DNA of 64,000 nucleotides from Laetiporus sulphureus 93-53 (Eukaryota > Basidiomycota > Agaricomycetes > Polyporales > Laetiporaceae), in contig NW_024468524.1 in NCBI RefSeq assembly GCF_001632365.1, forward strand, positions 345,560 through 409,559, read 5' to 3'. The notes below the pieces were generated by a model. It saw only the letters and a list, made by a program, of their open reading frames with translations, ran no database searches and was not told where the DNA came from. Positions 23,727 to 34,330 of this stretch are shown here, one piece after another; position 1 is the stretch's first letter, and the number at the start of each line of letters is the position of its first letter. The position numbers and the translations under genes are program-made.

Positions 23727-24266
23727 GTGAGTGGCGTCGGTTTCTGCCGAATGGCTGAGAGCAGGCGGCGCTGTCCATTCGGCGTCGACCGAGCTCGTGA
23801 AGAACTTGCGCGCCTCCCTGAGCAAATCGACGGTGCTCGATCGTCCGTCGTCCTCGGCCTCGACGGCTCTCATCTCACCGCCCTCCTCCGCACTCCCCTC
23901 TTCGCCTTCGGTACCCCCGTCACCACGTCGCGCTGGCGTGATAAGCCGCGCCTCCGACAGTGTACGAGGTGCTGGGGGTATGGCCATCTCGTTGCAGGTT
24001 GCACGAAGCCACCCCGGTGCCGTGTGTGTGCCGGCCGCCACCTCGAATCGGTGCACCGCGCTCGGTGCGCCATGTGCGCGAAGGAGAATCGCGCCGCCTC
24101 CGGCTCATGCGCTCATGCGCAATGCGTGAACTGCCGTGAGCTCCACCACGCTGACTCCGACCAGTGCCCCAAACGCACTCAATTCCGGAACGCTGGCACC
24201 GCGCCACCAACATCTTCCGAGCGCCCCGTGCCGCCCAACGCTGGTGACTCGGACGTCGCCATGTAG
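23727..24266 (+). pseudogene. Retroelement ORF1 (gag-like) C-terminal part with CCHC knuckles
   Basis: The frame contains the segment LFAFGTPVTTSRWRDKPRL, then CTRCWGYGHLVAGC (exact CX2CX4HX4C), CRVCAGRH...HRARC and CVNCRELHHADSDQC. These three cysteine/histidine clusters are the nucleic-acid-binding knuckles of LINE-type ORF1 proteins. No start can be justified, the N-terminal RRM-like region is missing, and no ORF2 follows. Base composition is richer in GC than the flanks. Confidence 0.6.
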
Positions 24267-24934
24267 CGGCGGCACGACTTTTCCATTCCACCACGCTCCT
24301 TCGTTCCTATTCCATCGCCCCCCGTCCGCCCTTTTTGCCTGCCACCAGGCATGCCCGCACCGAATACGGGATCAACATGCTGGCGCAGCAACACTTAATC
24401 GCAGGGGATCAGTTTTTATCCAGCCTGCTACGTGGTAGGGTTCGCCGCGCGTCACCCACTCCTGCTGTCGATTTCCTTAAGTTATCCTCCCCTTCCCGCC
24501 CCGACATCTCTTTGGCCGTCAACTGGTTCCGCCCTTCGGTCCGCCGTCGTGCAGTTCACTAACCCTGGTCCGCCGAGCTCTCCTCAAAGTCAACTGGGTA
24601 ACTCCCCCCCTCAAGAGGGGTGACGAGGTTAGTTAGGTGGGAGTATCTTGGAGGTTCGATCCCCCCTAAACAGTGTTCCTAATGAGTCAACGGACTGGCC
24701 GCGACGCGGTTTTCGTGTTGGTCGGGCATATGCAGTTTGTTAGGTTATCGGCGCTTGCGTGATTCATGACACAGCTTACCGGGCTTTCTGCCCTTCTACT
24801 ATACGTCTGCTCTGTTGCGTCCGTGGGGACCGGGAGTCCGTACGTTAAATTTCTTCGCCCCCAGATGCGTCTGGTCCTCCGTTTTTCCACACCATGTATT
24901 TACACACCTCCGACTGCCCTTCGGGCGGTATAAA

Positions 24935-24967
24935 AATGTATTTAAAAAAATTTTAAAAAAATTAAAA
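24935..24967. repeat. A/T homopolymer tail
   Basis: TATAAAAATG is followed by runs of A7, T4, A7 and A4. It is the likely 3' tail of the retroelement relic. Confidence 0.5.
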
Positions 24968-24975
24968 GGCTGAGA

Positions 24976-26359
24976 GCTGTTGGATCTCAGATTGAAACTT
25001 TCGCAAATGCGGCCACCGGGAGTCGCTATTCTCCCTCCCTCTCACTCTTTCATAGAATATCTAAGCTTGCCGGCTGCATATTTCGCTTATGGATATGTGG
25101 TAAATATTGTACGCTGGATAGCTAACCGAGCTGGTACATCTAGTAATCGCCGCCACGTCGTAGGAATGACAACGGTGGGTGGCCTATCGCATACCTTCAG
25201 AGGTATTTAATCAATTGCCGTGCGCATGACGATTATGATATACGGGGGATAGTGCTGATATTATCCTCTGGTAGGCTCTTTGTGGTGCCACGGTGATCTC
25301 CCGGCTTCACGATTGAAGAGATCGCATTGCCTTTATTGCTTCAAGTTGACGAACGTCGTTCGCTCGTGTATTGTATCGACATGGCTATGGGCCGGTGTCC
25401 ATCTCGTACGGTGCCTTTCTTTCTATTTTGTGATGATATACTTCATTCAGTGTCGCCTTCAGTGGCATGCAAACGTGTGCGCACGATGTGATCGCTTGAG
25501 TACAGCGAACCGTACGTCGCACCTTACGCAGGTACGTGCATAATCGTGGACGTCAATACTGATTCCCTTCAGACTAGGGAGTTTCCGGCTGCTACGTTAT
25601 GAGTCGTGCTTTAGGTTCCCTCAATCGCCACTCAGAACGTGGCAGCTGGCGTGACTCGTTTCTTGCAGTGGCTCTGAAAGGGGCAACACCGGGGCACGAT
25701 ATCAAATCCTGTAGAGGTGCGTGCGCATTCGTGGAGACGAATGCGATATCCACACGGTGGGTATTCGTAGTTGCTACGTTATGAGTAGCGTTGTGGGCAC
25801 AACCGTGTAAGTGTTACGCATCTCATCAAGTAATTTCTGATCATGCTGATTTATATCTGTTATGATTCTATGCAGCGTCGTCCGATAGCCACCTAATGGC
25901 CTCTGCTCGATTGAGGGGTCCGGGTATTACGATGATCATACTGCCAGGTGCTCTCTGTACCGCTGATCCGAGTTATCTGTTCAAAGCTCTTAGTCGTGCT
26001 CCATTGGGAGGGTGCCGCAGTGGTACCTGCGACATTTTGAACCATTGTTTCATCTCCGCCAACGGCGGTTCATAACGTGAAACGTATTCGAGATCTACTG
26101 AATTCCTGTTTATTGATGCAGTGATCTCCTCCTTACCGATCATCCATTTTTCCACAGTTCGCGTGGATAGTGCACAGTGCACGGTTCTGCATAGGAAAGC
26201 TACATGATCACGTTATGCATCAGGTACATGAAACGTAGCAATACAAACACACTGCAATATCGTACAATCACTGTTGGCAATGCGATTTCGCTCAGTATAG
26301 ATCATGTCCCATGCTTTCTGCCTCTCAGCGCGACTGCTAAAACCGTCATGACTCAGCCT
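24976..26359. other. Intergenic, 1.4 kb, weak direct repeat
   Basis: No gene recognised. A segment ending in GCTACGTTATGAGT occurs twice (about 25530-25605 and 25714-25785). The roughly 70 bp before each copy are loosely similar (GTGCGTGC...TCGTGGA...). Both copies carry the same ending word but otherwise differ. Confidence 0.4.
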
Positions 26360-29300
26360 TCAACGCCTGTGCATCCCCTGGACCGCACCCAGCCACTCCT
26401 TCCTCCTCGCAATGCTATCGCTGATCCTGGCCCCGGCAGAATCCATGAAGTACCGGCTCACCTGCACCCCGCGCAGGTTTTCCTCCACAGGGACAATCTG
26501 GTAATTCCCGATGACGACCTCCTGACGCTTCAACGCATTCTCGATATCATGCGACAGCAGGATGTCCGGATCCTCGATGATGCTACGCAATTTGCTGAGG
26601 ATCTCCTGTAGCTCATTTATACTGGGGATTGTAGCGAGTTCGGGCTGCTCAGATAATAAGGTGCTGACAGCGTCCCTCGTAACTGTCTGGGGAGTGACAC
26701 CGCGCGCGCCCAACTCGTGCTTTTTATAGGGAACCACTTGAATCTTCGGCAGCGTCTCTTGGTTGATGTAATGGGTATCGATGAACACCTCCTGGCCCAG
26801 CGTCAGAGTCCCTGTGGCGATAGGCGTGCTCTGCATGAGCTTCTGCCACATGTCATGGACATCGGTTGCCTTCTTGGCATCGTAAGTGAACGGATCGGTG
26901 TAGAGTGACACCCGGGATGATGCTCCAGGCTTGAAGAACGTTGGCGTGTGAGTGTCAGAGAAGGGCTGCATAGCCTCCTCGATGCGATCGGTCAGGACGG
27001 CGATCAGGCCTTTGCGCAGGTCCTTCTTGGACACTAGATTATCAACCTCGAGCTTCACTTCACTCGATGTGAGCTGCGCATTCGGCGCCTTCAGTAAAAC
27101 GTGATCGATGTGCTGCTGTTCAGGCGTGCCGTATAGATAAAAGGGCATCTTTTTCGGATAGGTAGTGCTGAGAGACCTGGGCGTGAGGGAGTGGTTCTTC
27201 AGTACTTGGATGTCCGAAAGTTTCGCATTATTCACTATGCTCGACAATGAAGTACTGTGAGGTGTGTAGGTCAGTCGTCAATCCGAGCGCTAGAAAAGAC
27301 CCTGCTCGCCCATAGACATCCGGCATGCCTTTGACGATGTTAACGGCACATGTTCCTCGTACCAGAATATCCTCCAGAATTTCGGGAAAGACAGTGTGGA
27401 GCGTAAACGTTGCGCTTGGGTCCGCCTTCCTCTGCTCCGCATAGTCTTTCATTACGTCTGAAGGGAGCTTTCCAGTGATGACGACGTTTTGTCGGCGGCT
27501 GCCGAAATACATCATTGGCATATAGCTGAGGAAGAGCTGGTCTGTTCCTTGCACGATGAAGTCATGATAATCGGGCACTACAGCGATACGCCGCTGACAG
27601 TTCTATGTGGCACATTGAGACCGTGCTCGGCGAGAGGATTTGTATATACGTACCTCGATCTCCTCTTCAGCTACATGCTGGAAGGCATCTCCGACTACCT
27701 CGATGAGATTCTCCATGACAAAAGGTGACATCGCGACGCTGGAGTATACATGAAGATCCGTCGGGTCCTCCGGGTCGAGACCGAGACGCTGCTTGAACCT
27801 CGTGAGACAGCCCTTATACGTAGCCTGCTCGAATATGCTGCCCACTACGATCACCGGCTTCAGATTCATGTCGTCCGTAACCCTGCGAATTGATAGCCGC
27901 TCATAGATACGTTGATTGAGAAAGTTTGCCTCGGCAACATCCTTGTTGATCTCTCCGTCCGGGGTGAGCCTGAAATTGCAGGAGAAGGTGTTGATCATAA
28001 GATCGGAGCCGATAGACGTGATGTCGTTCATGGCTTCCTTGTCCTTGAGTACTTCATGGTAGGGACGCTGAAGCAGACTGCGCGTAAGTCTCAGCTTCTC
28101 GTTGTCGACTTCTATCCTATTCTTGGTTGTGTCTTCGATCGGCAGGATATTGAACGGAGTCACAATCAGAGTCTTTGATCGGTGCGATAAGGAAGACCAG
28201 AGGGTGTAATACTGGTTGTGCAAACAGTCAGCATCTCGCTCGCACACAAAGCAGAGTGCGTACTCTGACTCCTGAAATAATTGCTTGACTGAGAAGCGTG
28301 CCATAGCCACCCATGTGGAGTCCCAGGACTACATTTGAGACCCAAACGGCCAAAGGCGCGGCACCGGGTTTACTATCAGCGTGTCATCAAATCCATGTGT
28401 GTTACTACACAGCACAGATACATAGTATCCATACCTTCCCTCGAGGCCATAGGTTCCCATGGCTTCAACTCCTTCGCCACTTGTGTTTATGTACGGACTG
28501 GTTGTCGTAATCAAGAAACGCATGCGCTCATCGCGATAACACAGGCCTCCTGCGGGATACGGGCAATAGCCTGACTTGTGGCTATCAAGCGTGACAGAGT
28601 CGGCGTACTTGATGCTTTCGAGCTGCTTCGCCGTATACGGCAGGAGAGGCTTCTTGAGGAAGTCGGCGTCGACATCCTGACCGCGCCAGTCATTGGGCGG
28701 ATTACGGATGATGGAGGTGAAGTACCCGCCCCAGGCAGCATCGCAATGTATGAAGAAAGACACGCCGTACTGCTTTTCGAACTCAGCGCGAATCTTTAAG
28801 ATGTCTGTCAAAGGATCGACGGCACCGTGCTCGGTGGATCCCATGATAGCTAAAACACCATAGATCGGCACTCGAGCATCGACCCGCTTCTTGAGCTCCT
28901 CCTTCAGCATCTTCGTGTCCATGCGTGCATGATCATCAACGTCAATATCAACAAGATTATCCTCGCCGATTCCAAGTATGTCTGCAAAGGATCATTACCC
29001 GTCGACAAAGGTAGACAAAGACTGACGTACTCGCTGCTTTGTTGATCGAGTAATGCTTAGTGAGAGAGACAAAATACTGGGGAGACTGCACATCGAAACG
29101 CCTTTCCAACCACTGCTTGCCTTTCATTTGCGCAAGGTATGGCTTGACGGCATCCTCAATGTATTCGGAGGATATGTCATATAGTTTCGTCAACTTGTCA
29201 GCAAGGCCGAGGATCTCGTCTGGCTTGAGATTGAGTAATTCCCAAGGAGTGCACGTGTTGAAAGGTTCCTCCTGGCCCGTGCCCGTGAGCGTCACAGTGA

Positions 29301-30463
29301 AAGCGTCCCCAACGAAATCCAAGCCACCCTCCTCAATCGCACACTTGAGCGACAGGGGATAGAACTTCAAGCTGCGAGCTGAATGAAGAGGGTTATGAGG
29401 CCAAGAAGATCATCGTGGCTATATGCATAGCACTGACCAACCCTGTACGATGCAGACAGCAACAAAATCAGCTACCGTGCGCTATCTATGAACGCAGTGG
29501 CTCTCACCAAAACGACTCATAATTGGCGACGGAGCCATCACAAGTGACGTGGCCCCAACCAATGGGAGCGTCAGCGAGTTTGGGATCCTTCCGAGCCTCC
29601 GCGGTGTGGAAGCCGAGCATGTGGCATAGATCCTGGCCTACAACATATTCTATGATGCCAGTGAGCGGACTAGCTTCAGGAGACACATTGTTCTGGTTAT
29701 AGAGCATGCCAAGCACGTAACCCACAGTGGCGGGAAGAGAAGTATCGCCGGTCACATGGGCGGCGTAGCGGGGAGAGGAAAATGGCACAGAGTGATGCGA
29801 CAGCATGACAGATAGATATTCCAGGACCTGGTCCAACCTGTCCATGGCGGCTTGATAGCCCTCAGACTTCATCATGTCCTGAGTGATCAAAGGCTATGGA
29901 AAGCAAACCGTAAAAGAATCAGAAAGTATGTTTCCAAAAACTTGGTTGTGAACCTACAGGATCTTTTGGAAAGTAACTATCGCGACCATGCTTGAAATAC
30001 CGAACAATCTTGCGAAGTTGCTCTTCGAGCACCTCATGGTTCTCTGCTTTGGGGCCCAAGAACCAGGCGCCAATCGTTTTGTCAAAATCGCGAACAGACG
30101 CATATCGGATGGAAGAACCAAGAGGCATGCTGGATCCGTATACACAGCGAGTGCCCAGCGGGATGTCCAAGTCCTAGGGCAAGATGCCACTGCCTATATA
30201 CTGGAATTTGGGGGGTTATGCTTCACTGATTCCTCTTCCGTACATTCCTACCAAAGAGATGTATCACTGCTGCGTCCAGCAAATTCGTCGTAGCGTCTCA
30301 GAAGCTCAGGATGGCCAGGTTGCCACGGAATGCAGGGAACCGTGCCTACATCCACGCCATGGGGTCGCACAGGCGGTGTGATGGAGGGATCCGGAAGACA
30401 AGATGCGCGTGCTGCTTCAGGAAAACGTTCTGGTTTCTTGACGTTTAATTCCACATTTAACAT
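26360..30463 (-). CDS. PLP-dependent (group II) aromatic-amino-acid/tyrosine decarboxylase with long C-terminal extension
   Basis: Ten exons: 30463-30252, 30173-29958, 29893-29508, 29442-29438 (5 nt), 29378-29031, 28981-28435, 28372-28264, 28211-27654, 27602-27301, 27254-26360; about 1190 residues. All join in phase except exon 1 to exon 2, which is off by one base, so the 5' part is provisional. The catalytic half has HCDAAWGG (Asp for the PLP ring nitrogen, about residue 470) and LDSHKSGYCPYPAGG (Schiff-base Lys, about 525). This resembles bacterial-type tyrosine decarboxylases. About 600 further residues follow, with MPFYLYGTPEQ and TPIATGTLTLGQEVFIDTHYI but no family I can name. Inference: it may belong with the extended, 'noncanonical' aromatic decarboxylases reported in mushrooms. 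The substrate (Tyr, Phe, Trp or another) cannot be read from sequence. Confidence 0.85.
29438..29442 (-). other. 5-nt microexon of the decarboxylase gene
   Basis: The exon reads GGTTG. It is flanked by an acceptor (GTACAG) and a donor (GTCAGT). The upstream intron (29507-29443) is 65 nt and starts GTGAGA; the downstream intron (29437-29379) is 59 nt and ends TTCAG. Splicing gives YESFWVARSLKFYPL, matching the group II decarboxylase pattern (N.E..W.AR..K). Skipping these 5 nt breaks the frame. Confidence 0.7.
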
Positions 30464-31708
30464 AGTTCCGTGAAGTCTAGAACCCCCTAAGGAGCGCGAT
30501 TTGACAATAATACAAGGTGAATTCAACCGTCCACGCTTCCAGAACTTTCGATGAGTGAGCTTGATTGTTCGAAGTCAAAGCATATGCGCGACCAAGACAT
30601 GCAACTCCGGATGCAGACTCCAACCCGCGGCGCACAGAACCGTTGGCAAGCGCTGAGTCGGGCCGCTACTAGTCTCGTGCCATCTCTCATTTCTATATCT
30701 TAGAGTAATGCTCTTCTCCGTGGCTCTGCCCATAATCAGTCAAACTATGTCCAAGGTTGAACGTTGAGCGGGCTTCAGGCGACGTCCAGACTCCAGACTC
30801 ATAAAGGTCAAATTCCAAGACATCATGATGTCAACGTGGGCATCCGCTATCTTCCGGGCCCGGGGCTGGTTAGTGACGGCGACGATTGAAAAGAACTTCA
30901 TCCATAGACTAGAATGCACTGAGGATGTCCTTCATAGTCACTCTTAATCCTTTTTGGTACTCTACGGGACACTATCTCGCAGATTGTGCGTTACATTGCA
31001 TACTAATCGTGAAGCTTGTGCGATTTAGCGAGTTCCTCATACCGTAAACGTCGGCCTTTGGGAGGTTTCAGTTTACTGCTCGAATCCTCGGCTGGACCAT
31101 GAGACGTTGCTTCTTGCTTCGGATAAGGATATCCATTCCTCCGTCCAACGAAGACTTTGGAGGTCATAGTTCTGGTGCCATCCGAATTCAGGACATACCC
31201 CTACCTTTTAAAACCTGTGCAATGGCTCACTCGTTCCATATGAAGGAACATGCATTCATTCAAGTTGGGCATAGTCATGGGTCTTGTTCATTGAGGCTTC
31301 TACAATGCATGGAATTCCACTTGTCATTTTCAAATACCGGTTACCACCAAGGCATCGAACTTCAAGCGAAGTTGACGGTTGCGTTGGGACACAACCTTCG
31401 TTCAATTTCGGCATTCATTCGGTCTCGGTATTCACTCGGACACTTGCGACCTTCCACGCTCCGCGCGCGCCCTGAACGGTCTAGACTCCAACCATCGGGT
31501 GCATCAGCTGAGCTCGCGTTCGCGGTCATGTCCCGGGGCCCATATCGAGTACTTCCAGGATTCATGTATTCCATTCATCAGTAAGCTCCTGCTTTGCATC
31601 ACTAAAGGCAGACACAAACAACGCAGGCAGGCCCTCCTTCGATATTAATGACCTTTGCTCGACTTGCCACCCCCCGCTCCCTGAGGCATCTTTTACCCAA
31701 GTTTCATC
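30464..31708. other. Intergenic, no gene recognised
   Basis: This is the divergent promoter region between the decarboxylase (-) and the beta-trefoil-like gene (+). A plus-strand frame at 31099-31584 has no domain or splice support and I treat it as chance. Confidence 0.4.
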
Positions 31709-32479
31709 ATGAGCTCCTTCATTGAGATCGACCCCTCCGGTCTTTCCGGCTTCACTATCACCAATCAGCTGTACGACGTTGTCGCTCCTGACAGGAACGC
31801 TGCCGGGATTCTTGCTTCCGGCTCAACGTTGACCCCTGTGGTTGTCACAGTCGGCGCACAAGCCCCTGTGGTAAGCAACCGTCGAGTCCCAGCCATATCG
31901 TTTGACTTTGCTGACCTCGAGCAGTTTAGGCTGGAGAAGCTCGACAATGGCGCATATCACATCCTTCTCTCCGGCTTGGAGGGAGTTCCGCGCTTGGTAG
32001 TCGCCTCTCAGAAGAAGCTTTACGCTCAGGAAGACACTTTGGGAGACAGCACTGACCTCAATCAAGAGTGGGAGGTTCTGTCCACCGCTCGTGAGGGCAC
32101 GTCCACGGATGATGCGCACATGAAAGGCGTCTACATGTAGGTGCCGATATTGCATGAGGCTTCGTACACGACGCTGATGACCATTTCGATGTCCGCAGGA
32201 TTGCAGTTCGAGGACAACCGCGCATGGTTTGGACCCTCCGCGACGGCGCAACTGGAACCCAGGTGTGTGGTGTTCCACCCATCCGATGCCGATGTCCATG
32301 CGCTCTCGTGTTGATAGCATCCATAGGTCGAGGTTCTCGACATATTCACCGCAAATGGCCCTGATAGTGTTCTAGATGAGAGCATTCCTCCTGCGACAGC
32401 AGCAACGCGGGGCAGCGAGCCGATATGGAAGCCTCGCAGGTGGCTATGGCACATTCGGCCTTCGAAGCAGCGGTTCTAA
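31709..32479 (+). CDS. Small beta-trefoil-like protein, function unknown
   Basis: Three exons, 31709-32136, 32199-32262 and 32327-32479, join in frame to 214 residues. There is no signal peptide, Cys-rich region or membrane segment. The spacing of hydrophobic strands with W-centred ends (FTITNQLYDVVA; FRLEKLDNGAYHILL; EWEVLST; YMIAVRGQPRMVWTLRDG) recalls the beta-trefoil fold of mushroom protease-inhibitor and lectin-like proteins (mycocypin or I66 type). No diagnostic motif fixes the family. The C-terminus carries a WKPRRWLW segment. Start chosen at the first ATG after a pyrimidine-rich leader. The gene model is well supported; function is a guess. Confidence 0.6.
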
Positions 32480-33014
32480 GCGATGAGATCATCGATCCGA
32501 GACGAATTTGATGTTTGACCTTGTAATTCAGTATGGCGAATTGTTGTATGGCAATAGATTCAAAGTGCTATGCCTAACTTACCTTAGAAAACTAAATGGG
32601 ACCTTGTATAACACCAACACAGTTGACCATATCGAGAGAACAAGTTATTTCATAGCATCGCGCGCAGCAAATTGGTGAAATTAATTCGCAATTCACGAAG
32701 CCCGCTGTCGCTGTTGTCTGTTCCTTAAACGTGACATAGAGTACATTCTATAAATATGAGATTATAGCCTAACAATGCAGATTAAGTGCGCAGGAGTTTG
32801 TTTCAGTGTTGGTCGGTTGGAGCATAAAACGATGATCTAGAGAGAGCGTCCGTGGAACTAGCTGCAAGAAGTTTAAATAAGTGGAGACAGTATAAGGATT
32901 GTGAACGTAATCATGAGGTCGTGATCTAGATTGTCCGGGCTTGTGAATATGCGTTGATGTTGATCGACTGGATCACCTTCGCTTGCGATCGTGTAGCTAC
33001 TAGTGCCTCATGAA
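32480..33014. other. AT-rich convergent intergenic region
   Basis: 3' flanks of two convergent genes. No repeats or genes recognised. Confidence 0.5.
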
Positions 33015-34330
33015 TCAGTTGTCGTTAGATTTGGGTTCGAAAAATTTCATGAGTTCCTCGAAAGTAGACTCAATTGATGGTGACGGTGGACTGCTACCCA
33101 TTTGGCTCCCATCGCAAGGCTCGCCAGTCTGCGGGAGCGTCTGCAATGGGAGTTCGTCGGATATTGAGCTGGGAATAGAGACCGAGTTAGAGAGCGGAGG
33201 AGTTGGAGGAGTGATTGAAATAGATAATGGAGAGGGTGATGCTGCGGTGGCTTCCACGTTGCAAAGGAACGAACCAGCGTCGAGTAGGAGTGGAAGTTGT
33301 TGAGCAGCTTCAGCGTTGGGACGGGAAGGCTGAGGGATGGATGAGAGTTGCGCTTGCATCTCGGCGTATTGATTGGCTCCTGCATGCACCGAGCGGCCTC
33401 TAATAGCGGGGGTCGTCGATAGCAGTGGATTCTGAGGCAAGTTCGAGAAAGGCGAAATAGGAAGGTTCGACCATTGTTGCATCGGCTGGGACCCTCCTAT
33501 AAGAGTCGCGGTGAAACCCGTTGAGGCAGCTTAGAATGAAACTTTGTTAGAGACAATAGCTTAGAGCGAATCGAGAGAGCATTCACCCGAGTTCATGAAT
33601 CCAGATGATACTCCTTCTCCAGGAACTGACGTACAGTTCTGTAAGGCATGCGTCCGATCATGCAGCGCATCGGCCCCTGCCCGCTGCAAGACAGACCCGC
33701 CGAATTGCAGGCTATCGTTCCATAAGCCCATTTCGCTCGAGGCCACGACAGGCTCCTGCCACGCAAGCGCCTGGTATGCAGGTTCCAGTGCACAGCCGCT
33801 TTCATACAACGCAGCCGGCAAGCGATAGCTGTATGAAGTGGGCATATCCGTTTGGAAGGGGGGGATTTGCCAACCAGTGCTGAACTGCGGGCTATATCCC
33901 TGCATGTACTCTGAGTCCAGAGACACGCTCGACGCTGTATTTGGCGAAGGACATGTAGTGATATACGGCGAGGTTATGTAGAAGTGTATGTCATACCTGA
34001 GGGGGAAGTCGTGAGCGATCCCGGGATGGGCGGTTCGCTCAGACTACGATTCCTTTGCGTAAGGCCCCGAGCAGAGGCGGGACGGTATAATGGCGCTTCA
34101 GACACAGCAGGGCTTGGAGCGTCCAGCGAGTCTTCCTGCCAATCTGCGTAGAGTGATGCTGACGAGTGTCGACGAGCCAAAAATGGTCCAGCCATCAAGT
34201 ATTCGTTAAGCTTACTCGCTTGCGGAGGTGTGCGACACATCATGTCTCTCCATTCACGATGGGATGCATTCTTTTTGATGAGGTGTGTTTCTTCATGGCC
34301 ATCGTTACCCGGGCTTGAGTCGAACACCAT
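33015..34330 (-). CDS. Unrecognised Ser/Pro-rich protein
   Basis: Three exons (34330-33997, 33934-33587, 33496-33015) join in phase with clean GT-AG introns. They give 387 residues from the first in-frame ATG; upstream exons are possible because the frame stays open to an acceptor-like CCAG near 34393. The product is low in complexity and rich in Ser, Pro, Gln and Asn, and likely disordered. It has segments such as LSISITPPTPPLSNSVSIP and a C-terminal STFEELMKFFEP, which could be an amphipathic helix. Proteins like this are often transcriptional or signalling regulators, but no DNA-binding domain is visible here. I do not recognise the family. Confidence 0.5.

Larger units (their letters stand above)
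23700..24975 (+). mobile_element. Non-LTR retrotransposon relic (zinc-knuckle ORF and 3' end, no RT)
   Basis: A zinc-knuckle coding part is followed, without any reverse transcriptase, by a GC-rich stretch. That stretch ends in CCCTTCGGGCGGTATAAAAATG and an A-rich tail (24935-24965). ORF1 proteins of fungal Tad/LINE-like elements carry CCHC knuckles near their C-terminus and the elements end in A-rich tails. I read this as a 5'-truncated, internally deleted copy. Target-site duplications were not identified, so the exact ends are uncertain. Confidence 0.55.

Noticed and set aside
24600..24665. tRNA-like words: A-box-like TTAGTTAGGTGGG and B-box-like GGTTCGATCCC
   Set aside because: The boxes are too close together, and no cloverleaf with anticodon arm can be drawn. 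It is part of the retroelement 3' region.
8573..30463. Biosynthetic gene cluster combining P450s and the decarboxylase
   Set aside because: The P450s and decarboxylase are separated by a transporter, a transposon relic and several kb of empty sequence, with no synthase, methyltransferase or cluster regulator between them.
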